This document shows, piece after piece, positions 56,586 to 64,000 of a DNA stretch of 64,000 nucleotides (position 1 is the stretch's first letter; the number at the start of each line of letters is the position of its first letter). Origin of the DNA: Shewanella phaeophyticola (GTDB lineage Bacteria > Pseudomonadota > Gammaproteobacteria > Enterobacterales > Shewanellaceae); NCBI RefSeq assembly GCF_025398315.1, contig NZ_JAODOQ010000001.1, positions 1,178,001-1,242,000 on the forward strand, in the 5' to 3' direction. The translations under genes and the position numbers were made by a program. The notes below the pieces were generated by a model, which saw nothing but the letters and a program-made list of their open reading frames with translations, did not search any database and had not been told where the DNA came from.

Positions 56586-58313
56586 TTAACTCATATCGAT
56601 TTTATATTTGCCTTGATAATCAAAAAATGAATCAACTAAATCCCAACGGTGTTTGTTTTTCTTTAACAGCAATAAATCGGGCTGCCTAAAGCGGGCTTTA
56701 TCGGCTAAGACATCGTTGGCTCGGTTATATTTGGGGGGTAATAAACCTGGCGTACGAGTGTGACTTAACACAAACACAGCATAAAATGCTCGGCGTTGAG
56801 CCGGTGTAGAAAATTGGAAAGTTTGTTTGAAGTCGTTACCTTCAATGTCAATGTATTGAACGACTAGCTTTTCATCTTGGCAAAGTAACAACATTTCTTG
56901 GCATTTAAATAAATGGTGATGCTGGGCATTTAACACTTGTTTAAGGCGTTTATCTGGATCAATTAAGGTTGACTGACAGGTTTGGCAGATACGCGCTGCT
57001 ATGTCATTTTCAACGCCGCAGTCAGGACACGACTTTGAACGAAATCGAAAATCACATTGTTTAGTGTCATCAATCAATCCTTGGCAGCGTCGGCCAAAGT
57101 GTTCGATGATGTCGCCATCAGCATCAACGAGCCCCCAAAAGGTGTTGGCGAATTGGCAAACAGGGCAGTGCACTTGCACTGGAACTGATTTACTGTTTGG
57201 TTTAGCCTGGCCAACTTCGGGGTAAAATAAGTCGTAACCATTGGCAGCATAGTCGATCACTAAGCAATCGGTTTTGTTGGGGGAGAGCCGTAAGCCCCGG
57301 CCAATCATTTGTTGAAATAGGCTGACAGATGCTGTGAGTCGTAATATCGCAATTAAATCGACATGAGGAGCATCGAAGCCTGTGGTTAATACCGCAACGT
57401 TAACAATAAACTTAAGTTGCTTTGATTTAAAATGGTCAATAATTTCATCACGTTCACCATGGGGGGTTTTTGCGGTAATCAATGCGGCATCATCGTCCAT
57501 TAATGCCATTATTTCATTAGCATGGCGTACGGTAGCCGCAAAAATGAGCACACCTTGCCGATGTTGAGCAAGCTGTTTTACTTGTTTAATAATGGCTGTG
57601 GTTGCGCGGCCTTGATGATGGAGTAAGTTGTCCACTTCAGCTTGCGAATATTCATCGCTTTGTGGTGTCGCTAAGTTGCTAAAATCATATTGCGCACTCA
57701 GTCCATCAAAAATAGTGGGTTGGGTTAAATAGCCTTTTTTGATTAATGGCCGCATGGGTAACTCGAAAATGCATTTTTCGAATATGGGTTTATCTGTATT
57801 GCCCACTTTTCCATGATAATGAAGGCGATATATCCAGCCTAATCCAAGCCGATAAGGCGTTGCTGTAAGCCCAAGTAACTTGATATTAGGATTGTTAGTA
57901 CGCAGGTGAGTCAGCAGTTGTTGATATTGGCTGGTTGACTCAGTACTAACGCGATGACACTCATCAATAATTACCAGTGAAAATGCTTGATCAAATTGAT
58001 TGAGCGCGCGAGAAGCAGACTGAACACTGGCGACAACGGTTTTACCATTGGCTTTTTTTTGCTTAAGCCCAGCAGAATAAATATTGGCTTCTTGGGTCAA
58101 CAATCCGACTTTTTCGGCATTTTGTGCCACTAACTCTTTTACATGGGTGAGCACTAAAACATTACCATTGGCGATCCTTGCAAGCTCTGCAATCACAATG
58201 CTTTTGCCTGCACCGGTAGGAAGCACTAGCACTGCTGATTGCTGGCTGAGTTTAAAATGCGTTACAGCGGCGTCTACGGCTTGTTGTTGGTAGTCGCGAA
58301 GATTAATGAGCAT
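56586..58313 (-). CDS. radD: RadD (YejH) DEAD/DEAH-family helicase
   Basis: A 575-residue SF2 helicase-like protein. It has Walker A VLPTGAGKSIVIAEL, DECH box VIIDECHRVS, motif III LGLTATPYRLG, VNVAVLTTGFDAPHVDLIAI and the arginine finger QQMIGRGLRL. A C-terminal zinc region follows with CPVCQFANTFWG, CPDCG and CQTCQ pairs. Sequence and length match E. coli RadD (586), which helps process recombination intermediates. The first ATG at 58313 is the conserved start. Confidence 0.94.
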   Translation of the reverse strand: MLINLRDYQQQAVDAAVTHFKLSQQSAVLVLPTGAGKSIVIAELARIANGNVLVLTHVKELVAQNAEKVGLLTQEANIYSAGLKQKKANGKTVVASVQSASRALNQFDQAFSLVIIDECHRVSTESTSQYQQLLTHLRTNNPNIKLLGLTATPYRLGLGWIYRLHYHGKVGNTDKPIFEKCIFELPMRPLIKKGYLTQPTIFDGLSAQYDFSNLATPQSDEYSQAEVDNLLHHQGRATTAIIKQVKQLAQHRQGVLIFAATVRHANEIMALMDDDAALITAKTPHGERDEIIDHFKSKQLKFIVNVAVLTTGFDAPHVDLIAILRLTASVSLFQQMIGRGLRLSPNKTDCLVIDYAANGYDLFYPEVGQAKPNSKSVPVQVHCPVCQFANTFWGLVDADGDIIEHFGRRCQGLIDDTKQCDFRFRSKSCPDCGVENDIAARICQTCQSTLIDPDKRLKQVLNAQHHHLFKCQEMLLLCQDEKLVVQYIDIEGNDFKQTFQFSTPAQRRAFYAVFVLSHTRTPGLLPPKYNRANDVLADKARFRQPDLLLLKKNKHRWDLVDSFFDYQGKYKIDMS

Positions 58314-58575
58314 ACAATTGGCCGTTGGAGTTTACTGTTTTCAATGGGGTTCTGAGTTTGATTGCTCGGTTATATTCAGTCACATTTATTGATAGGGCAT
58401 TATCACTATCTGATTTTATTTAAAGCCGTATCATTTATCGTTAATCGCAAGCTAACCACTGTTTTTTATTTTGACTTAGTGTAGATTTGATCTCAAAAAT
58501 AGTAGGTTAAAGTTTGTTTTTGCTTGGACAGGTTAGCCATTAAAAATAAAAAACGTAATATTAGGAGTATCAACC

Positions 58576-58971
58576 ATGAAGTATTTATCATTACTTGCCT
58601 TGTTTGTTGTCAGTCATTTTGCCATGGCAGAACAAGGATTGGTAGTCGGGTTTTCAATTGAAGAATATGTCACTGACTCTCAAGATACGACCTCATCAAC
58701 GTCGAATATCCTTATGGGGTTAAATGACACTATTTCCATTGAGGTCGAAGGTGATTATGGAGTGACGATGACGTCAAAGCAGCTGCAGGCTGAAAATATT
58801 CAACTCACAGTGAGTTTGAGTGATTTGTCTGACGGCGCACCTAATATCGTCGATAAAGACAGAATATTAAATTTAGCTGTTGGTCAGGCAACCCGTTATA
58901 AATTAGCCCAAGCAGAACATGTTTATCAGGTGAGTATCGACACCGTCTATGGCGAGCTGCCAGCACACTAA
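58576..58971 (+). CDS. Small secreted protein, function unknown
   Basis: A 131-residue protein with a clear signal peptide (MKYLSLLALFVVSHFAMAEQ, cleavage near AMA-E), then a mainly beta/extended sequence with several Ser/Thr- and Asp-rich segments and no Cys. AGGAG lies 11 bp before the ATG at 58576. I recognise no family. It sits alone between radD and acs. Confidence 0.6.
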   Translation: MKYLSLLALFVVSHFAMAEQGLVVGFSIEEYVTDSQDTTSSTSNILMGLNDTISIEVEGDYGVTMTSKQLQAENIQLTVSLSDLSDGAPNIVDKDRILNLAVGQATRYKLAQAEHVYQVSIDTVYGELPAH

Positions 58972-59011
58972 GTTAACGATGAGTAGTTTGAGCCCTAGCA
59001 CTAATTAAGAC

Positions 59012-59040
59012 AAAAAAAGCCCCTCAAATGAGGGGCCGAA
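59012..59040 (-). terminator. Rho-independent terminator after acs
   Basis: Stem GCCCCTC / GAGGGGC around AAAT. Read leftward it is followed by a TTTTTTT run; 55 bp after the acs stop. It may also stop rightward transcription of the small secreted protein gene less efficiently. Confidence 0.8.
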
Positions 59041-59094
59041 AGAGAAATTGGTCAGGATTTCTCATGGGTGGATAGAACACTAACTTGAGTATCG

Positions 59095-61047
59095 TTATTC
59101 CGTTTTATTTAAACGGGTTTCGATTAAGGTGTCGATTACTGCTGGATCTGCTAGCGTTGAAGAATCCCCTAAGTTGGTAACTTCATTGGCAGCAATTTTA
59201 CGTAAGAAACGACGCATAATTTTACCTGAACGCGTTTTAGGTAGTCCGCTAGCCCATTGAATAAGATCTGGTGTCGCTAACGCGCCAATTTCTTTACGTA
59301 CCCATTGGCGTAATTCTAGGCGTAACTCTTCAGTTGGTTCTGTTCCACGAGTTAAGGTTACATAAGCATAAATGCCTTGTCCTTTAATATCATGAGGGTA
59401 ACCAACTACAGCTGCTTCAGCGACGAGATCATGCGACACTAACGCACTTTCTACTTCTGCTGTGCCTAAACGGTGGCCTGATACGTTAATCACATCGTCA
59501 ACTCGACCTGTAATCCAGTAATAACCATCTTCATCACGACGGGCACCGTCACCGGTAAAGTACATGCCACGGAACGTTTTAAAGTAGGTTAGGGCAAATC
59601 TGTCATGGTCGCCGTATACCGTTCGCATTTGGCCAGGCCAAGAGTCAAGGATCACCAGGTTACCTTCTGTGGCGCCGTCAACGATATTGCCCATGTTGTC
59701 AACTAATGCAGGTTGTACACCAAAAAATGGACGGGTTGCAGAACCGGGTTTAGTGTCTGTTGCGCCCGGTAATGGACTAATGAGAATACCGCCGGTTTCG
59801 GTTTGCCACCAGGTATCTACAATCGGGCAGTTTTCATGACCGATCACCTCATGGTACCAACGCCAAGCTTCAGGGTTAATAGGTTCGCCAACTGAGCCCA
59901 TAATGCGCAGAGAGTCACCTTTATAGCTGCTAAATTGTTCTTTACCTTCAGCCATTAATGCTCGGATTAATGTTGGCGCAGTATAAAGAATATTGACATT
60001 ATGACGGTCAATCATTTCGCCAAGACGCGCAGGCGACGGATGATTTGGCACACCTTCATGTATTAATACCGTAGCAGCGTTAGCAAATGATCCATACACC
60101 ATGTACGAGTGGCCGGTAATCCAACCAACGTCAGCAGTACACCAGTAAACTTCATCTGCTTTATAATCAAACACATATTCATGTGTCATCGAGGCATAAA
60201 CCATGTATCCGCCAGTGGTATGTAACACACCTTTAGGGTTACCGGTTGAGCCTGAGGTATAGAGTAAAAATAATGGGTCTTCAGCATTCATCTCAACAGG
60301 TTGGCAATACTCAGAAGCGACTTCCATTAATGAATGCCACCACACATCACGACCTTCAACCCAATCAATATCGCCACCGGTACGCTTTAGAACAATGACT
60401 TTTTCAACCGAGGTGACATCAGGGTTGGCAATCGCTTCATCAACACTGCGTTTTAACGGAATTTTACGTCCACCACGTACGCCTTCATCAGAGGTAATTA
60501 GTACTTTAGATTTACCGTCAATGACTCTTGCTGCAATCGAATCTGGCGAGAAACCACCAAATACTACAGAGTGAACAGCACCAATTCGGGCGCAAGCAAG
60601 CATCGCTACAGCGGCTTCTGGCACCATAGGCATGTAAATTGTGACGATATCACCCTTGCCAACACCTTGGCCGCGTAATGCATTGGCAAATTTACAAACG
60701 TCAGCGTGTAATTCTGCATAGGTAATTTTACGCTGTTCATTTGCGTCATCACCTTCCCAAATAATGGCCAGTTTATCGCCGTGCTGTTCTAAATGACGGT
60801 CTAAACAGTTTGCTGAGGCATTTAATGTGCCGTCATAAAACCAGTTGATTGATAAATTGTGATCATCAAATGAGGTTTTTTTAATTTTAGTGTAAGGTTT
60901 AATCCAATCGATACGTTTGCCGTGTTCTCTCCAAAAACCTTCTGGATTAACGATGGACTCCTGGTACATTTTCTTATATTGATCGTTATTAACCAGTGCG
61001 TTGTCTGCAATGTCACTAGGAACTTTGTAAAGAGACTGCGAGCTCAT
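59095..61047 (-). CDS. acs: Acetyl-CoA synthetase
   Basis: A 650-residue AMP-forming acetate:CoA ligase. It begins [21 protein letters not shown]-loop-like [12 protein letters not shown] (about 264-275), the [13 protein letters not shown] active-site segment, [20 protein letters not shown] hinge, and the acetylation Lys motif [12 protein letters not shown] (about 603-614) are all present; E. coli Acs has 652. It activates acetate for the TCA cycle or glyoxylate shunt. It is divergent from the CrbS-like sensor kinase, which is its known regulator in relatives. Confidence 0.96.
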   Translation of the reverse strand: MSSQSLYKVPSDIADNALVNNDQYKKMYQESIVNPEGFWREHGKRIDWIKPYTKIKKTSFDDHNLSINWFYDGTLNASANCLDRHLEQHGDKLAIIWEGDDANEQRKITYAELHADVCKFANALRGQGVGKGDIVTIYMPMVPEAAVAMLACARIGAVHSVVFGGFSPDSIAARVIDGKSKVLITSDEGVRGGRKIPLKRSVDEAIANPDVTSVEKVIVLKRTGGDIDWVEGRDVWWHSLMEVASEYCQPVEMNAEDPLFLLYTSGSTGNPKGVLHTTGGYMVYASMTHEYVFDYKADEVYWCTADVGWITGHSYMVYGSFANAATVLIHEGVPNHPSPARLGEMIDRHNVNILYTAPTLIRALMAEGKEQFSSYKGDSLRIMGSVGEPINPEAWRWYHEVIGHENCPIVDTWWQTETGGILISPLPGATDTKPGSATRPFFGVQPALVDNMGNIVDGATEGNLVILDSWPGQMRTVYGDHDRFALTYFKTFRGMYFTGDGARRDEDGYYWITGRVDDVINVSGHRLGTAEVESALVSHDLVAEAAVVGYPHDIKGQGIYAYVTLTRGTEPTEELRLELRQWVRKEIGALATPDLIQWASGLPKTRSGKIMRRFLRKIAANEVTNLGDSSTLADPAVIDTLIETRLNKTE

Positions 61048-61112
61048 AGGGGCTTCCCTTTCTAAAAAATGGCGTAGCTAAAGTATCATCTGCAACCGAC
61101 TATCAAAACTAT

Positions 61113-61126
61113 TAGACCTTGGTCTA
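61113..61126. promoter_or_regulatory. Inverted repeat in the acs/sensor-kinase promoter region
   Basis: TAGACC-TT-GGTCTA, a perfect 6-bp inverted repeat with a 2-bp centre, about 66 bp upstream of acs. The flanks continue the pattern (AAAACTA on the left, TAGTTTT on the right) with 2 bp of offset. It is a reasonable binding site for a dimeric regulator such as a LuxR-type response regulator. No published site is being matched. Confidence 0.4.
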
Positions 61127-61303
61127 GTTTTAAAATATCCTTAATATTTAGTCTGTTGCACGTGTTAAAGTGAGTGAAAAGTACAGCTGATAACAAGTAA
61201 AATCTCAAATTTAGCTAGGGTCGATTGTTTTATGTTCAACCTGCTTTGTTGGAGTAAGAATAAAATTGACTGTAAATAACAATGAAATGATAGCGGATGT
61301 CTG

Positions 61304-64000
61304 ATGAATTTAACTCTTATTGTGGCCGTAATTGCGGTGTGCTATGTGTCACTTCTGTTTATTTTGGCATGGGGCGCTGAGCGCTGGTTTAGTAAAATTA
61401 GCCAAAAACTGCAAGTGTGGATTTACGGCTTAAGTTTGGCGGTGTATTGCTCTTCATGGAGCTTTTTGGGCACGGTTGGACAATCTGCCACTGATTTATG
61501 GTCTTTTTTACCTATTTTTGTTGGCTCCATTTTAGTGTTTACCCTTGGTTTTGGTATGTTGCGCAAAATGGTGGTGGTATCTAAAGCTCAAAATATCACC
61601 TCGGTGGCTGACTTTATTGCTGCCCGTTATGGCAAGTCACAATTATTAGCCGCAATTGTTACCCTTATTGCGCTCTTTGGCATCATGCCGTACATCGCGC
61701 TGCAATTAAAAGCGATGGTGTTTAGCCTTAATTTATTTCAGCCCGACGACAACCCGTTAAGCCCGGTGGCTGTGCCGCTGTTAATCACCATGTTATTAGC
61801 CGTATTTGCGATTTTATTTGGTACTCGAAAACTTGATGCCACCGAACATAATCCCGGAATGATGGTCGCTATTGCGTTTGAGTCTTTAGTTAAATTAGCC
61901 GCCTTTATTGTTGTTGGGGTTGTGATTAGCTTTGGTTTTTTTGATGGTTTTGGCGATATTTGGCAGCAAGCTTCAGCGAAGGGGTTAATAGAAAATAGCC
62001 ACTTGCGTTTGGAATCATTTTTACCTGAGTTATTTGTGGGTATGGCGGCATTTTTATGTATGCCAAGGCAATTTCACGTCATGGTGGTGGAATGTGGCGG
62101 CGAGCATATATTAAAAAAATCACGTTGGATTTTTCCTATTTATTTGGCTTTATTCGGCATGTTTGTCGCCCCTTTAGCATTGGCTGGCAAAGTATTATTG
62201 GGTGACTCTGTTACCGCTGATACCTATGTCATCAACTTACCGCTGGCACTTGACCAACCCTTTTTAGCCGTGATTGCTTTACTTGGCACTTTGTCAGCAG
62301 CAACAGGCATGGTGATTGTTGCTGTTGTTACCATCAGTGTGATGGTAAGTAACGAATGGCTCGTGCCATTTTTATTGCGCACAGGACAAATTAAAGAAAA
62401 GAACTTTAGCCAGTTTTCGCAGTTATTACTTAATGTACGACGTTTAGCTATTGTGGTGATTTTAGGTTTTGGCTATTTAAGTTATTTAACGTTGGCTGAC
62501 AGCGATTCGTTATCGCAATTGGGTATGTTGTCGTTTGGCGCGTTTTCACAATTGGCGCCAGCATTGGTGGGTGGATTGTATTGGAAACACGGTAATCGTA
62601 CTGGGGTTTATCTTGGTCTCGCGGTGGGCTTTAGCTTATGGTGTTTTATATTGCTTCAAGGGGCTGGTGCACGCTTAATTGGTGGTGAATTTGACTTACT
62701 GAATTCGATAACGCCGAATGTCAGTGACACGTTAGTCGCGTTACTGGCTAATGTCGTGTGTTACGTATTGGGGTCTATTTGGTTTAGGGCAGGGGTTGCT
62801 GAGCGTATTCAAGCGAGTAACTTTGTTAAGCCTTGGTCATTAAAGCAAGACACAAATAAGCGCCAGAAGCGCATTTCACAACAAGATTTATTGATCCTTG
62901 CTAGTCGATTTGTCAGCCCGACTCGTGCCTATGAAAGTTTTAGTCGTTTTTCACCCGAGGCTGTAAAAAGTGACAGTTGGTATAAGGCTGCGCCAGAGGA
63001 GCTCATAGCCCATACTGAGCATATGTTGTCAGGAGTACTTGGAGCGTCTAGTGCTTCGCTGGTGATGGACTCGGTGCTGCAAGGTCGTGATTTAGCACTC
63101 GATGAAGTGTTCAGCTTGGTCGATGAAGCATCATCCAAAATCATTTTAAGCCAAGACATGTTGCGCGGCGCAATTGAGCATGCCTATGAAGGGATGAGCG
63201 TGGTGGATAAAGACCTGAATTTAGTCGCTTGGAATTATCGTTATGCCGATTTATATCAATATCCAGATGGTTTTTTACAGCAAGGCATGCCAATTGCTGA
63301 CGTGATCCGCTTCAATGCCTCACGTGGATTTTGTGGTAAAGGTGATGTTGAGCAAAAAGTGGCCATTAGGGTGCAGCATATGCGCAACGGCACGCCGCAT
63401 ACTTCAGAGCGAGAACGTCGTGACGGTAAAGTGATTAAAATCCAGGGTAACCCAATGCCCGATGGCGGTTTTGTGATGACCTTTACTGATATCACTCAAT
63501 ATCGTTTACAAGAAAAAGCCTTACTTGAAGCCAATGAAACCCTAGAAAGTCGAGTGCAAGAACGTACTTATGAATTGGCGATGCTCAACAGCGAGTTACT
63601 TGAAGCCAAATCGCAAGAGGAGCTGGCTAATGCCTCTAAAACCCGATTTCTTGCTGCAGTCGGCCATGATTTAATGCAGCCGCTCAATGCCGCTAGGTTA
63701 TTTACCGCGTCATTATCACAATACCCAAATTTAGATTTAGAAGCGCGCACCACATTAACCCACGTGAATAGCTCATTAAAAATTGCCGGTGAACTGCTGA
63801 CCGACTTATTAGATATTTCTAAGCTTGATTCAGGCATGGTCGATGTTAATCGCCGCGACTTTTCAATTTCTGAGGTGATTAATGGCTTAGCCATTGAGTT
63901 TGAGGCTATGGCAGGTGATAACCAAATATCATTTGCGATGGTGCCATGTTCAGCAACCGTAAACTCTGATCCGTCTTTGCTTAGACGTATTTTACAAAAT
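61304..64000 (+). CDS. PutP-type sensor histidine kinase (CrbS-like), partial at the right end
   Basis: 899 residues are visible and the frame runs off the window. The N-terminal half (about 1-500) is an SLC5/PutP-like transporter domain of about 13 helices (SFLGTVGQSATDLWSFLP, FGTRKLDATEHNPGMMVAI). A PAS domain (about 615-735) and coiled linker follow, then the H-box FLAAVGHDLMQPLNAARLF with H788. The N- and G-boxes and a possible receiver lie mostly beyond the edge. CrbS-type kinases sense acetate-related signals and, through CrbR, switch acs on in Vibrio and Pseudomonas; its divergent placement next to acs supports that. Start at 61304; no regulator gene is in view. Confidence 0.88.
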   Translation, partial: MNLTLIVAVIAVCYVSLLFILAWGAERWFSKISQKLQVWIYGLSLAVYCSSWSFLGTVGQSATDLWSFLPIFVGSILVFTLGFGMLRKMVVVSKAQNITSVADFIAARYGKSQLLAAIVTLIALFGIMPYIALQLKAMVFSLNLFQPDDNPLSPVAVPLLITMLLAVFAILFGTRKLDATEHNPGMMVAIAFESLVKLAAFIVVGVVISFGFFDGFGDIWQQASAKGLIENSHLRLESFLPELFVGMAAFLCMPRQFHVMVVECGGEHILKKSRWIFPIYLALFGMFVAPLALAGKVLLGDSVTADTYVINLPLALDQPFLAVIALLGTLSAATGMVIVAVVTISVMVSNEWLVPFLLRTGQIKEKNFSQFSQLLLNVRRLAIVVILGFGYLSYLTLADSDSLSQLGMLSFGAFSQLAPALVGGLYWKHGNRTGVYLGLAVGFSLWCFILLQGAGARLIGGEFDLLNSITPNVSDTLVALLANVVCYVLGSIWFRAGVAERIQASNFVKPWSLKQDTNKRQKRISQQDLLILASRFVSPTRAYESFSRFSPEAVKSDSWYKAAPEELIAHTEHMLSGVLGASSASLVMDSVLQGRDLALDEVFSLVDEASSKIILSQDMLRGAIEHAYEGMSVVDKDLNLVAWNYRYADLYQYPDGFLQQGMPIADVIRFNASRGFCGKGDVEQKVAIRVQHMRNGTPHTSERERRDGKVIKIQGNPMPDGGFVMTFTDITQYRLQEKALLEANETLESRVQERTYELAMLNSELLEAKSQEELANASKTRFLAAVGHDLMQPLNAARLFTASLSQYPNLDLEARTTLTHVNSSLKIAGELLTDLLDISKLDSGMVDVNRRDFSISEVINGLAIEFEAMAGDNQISFAMVPCSATVNSDPSLLRRILQN

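Overview
The window is a piece of a Shewanella-type gammaproteobacterial chromosome. The tol-pal-cpoB cluster, yejM-yejL-yejK, purMN-upp, rnt next to a sodium-type motY, an isolated astB, and acs divergent from a PutP-type sensor kinase all fit that genus. Base composition looks AT-rich (roughly 40% GC by eye, not counted), as in cold-adapted or marine Shewanella. No prophage, integron or CRISPR array is visible. The accessory content is short non-coding repeats and one very unusual tRNA array.

Layout. 1-4.8 kb: a siderophore receptor interrupted by two in-frame TGA codons, followed by three overlapping membrane genes of the DUF3325/DUF3649/PepSY type. 5-11.1 kb: cyclic-di-GMP-type signalling, with an MHYT hybrid kinase, an HD-GYP response regulator and a DUF3391 HD-GYP protein; a third HD-GYP lies at 17.7 kb. 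11.2-17.3 kb: a secreted esterase, tRNA-Pro(GGG), yejM/yejL/yejK and corA. 17.3-27.5 kb: copy 1 of a 262-309 bp repeat (family A), a 2OG-Fe(II) oxygenase, a PhoPQ-like pair, a second mobile-like element (family B), a putative selenate ABC transporter, a LysE exporter and a dicarboxylate symporter. Six of these genes carry frameshifts. 27.7-46 kb: an Ig-repeat lipoprotein, astB, topA, an SOS-controlled umuDC, cysB, purNM, upp, an Na+/H+ antiporter, a peroxiredoxin, rnt and motY. 46-53 kb: a 1.4 kb gene-poor stretch with repeats and a candidate small RNA, then ybgC-tolQRAB-pal-cpoB. 53-54.9 kb: the tRNA-Lys array. 55-64 kb: a porin, grxA, radD, a small secreted protein, acs, and a sensor kinase running off the end.

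The most striking feature is the array at 53.16-54.84 kb. Six identical, complete tRNA-Lys(UUU) genes are interleaved with eight 80-nt units that copy the 5' part of the tRNA and then diverge. Two 92-nt tRNA-Lys copies with an expanded, broken D-arm close the array. One strong promoter with a GC-rich discriminator precedes everything, so the transcript should carry both mature tRNAs and many tRNA-like fragments. The nearest known parallel is the tRNA-derived repeat (rtT) of the E. coli tyrT operon, but the arrangement differs.

Ten genes look broken by single-base changes: the receptor, yejM, the oxygenase, the phoP-like gene, the selenate ATPase gene, lysE, the symporter (twice), purM and ybgC. 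Several are core functions, so sequence error is at least as likely as real decay. Their coordinates are given across the break. Other regulatory signals visible in the sequence are two tandem LexA boxes before umuD, a textbook sigma-28 promoter before motY, a Fur-like site before the receptor, and an inverted repeat before acs.
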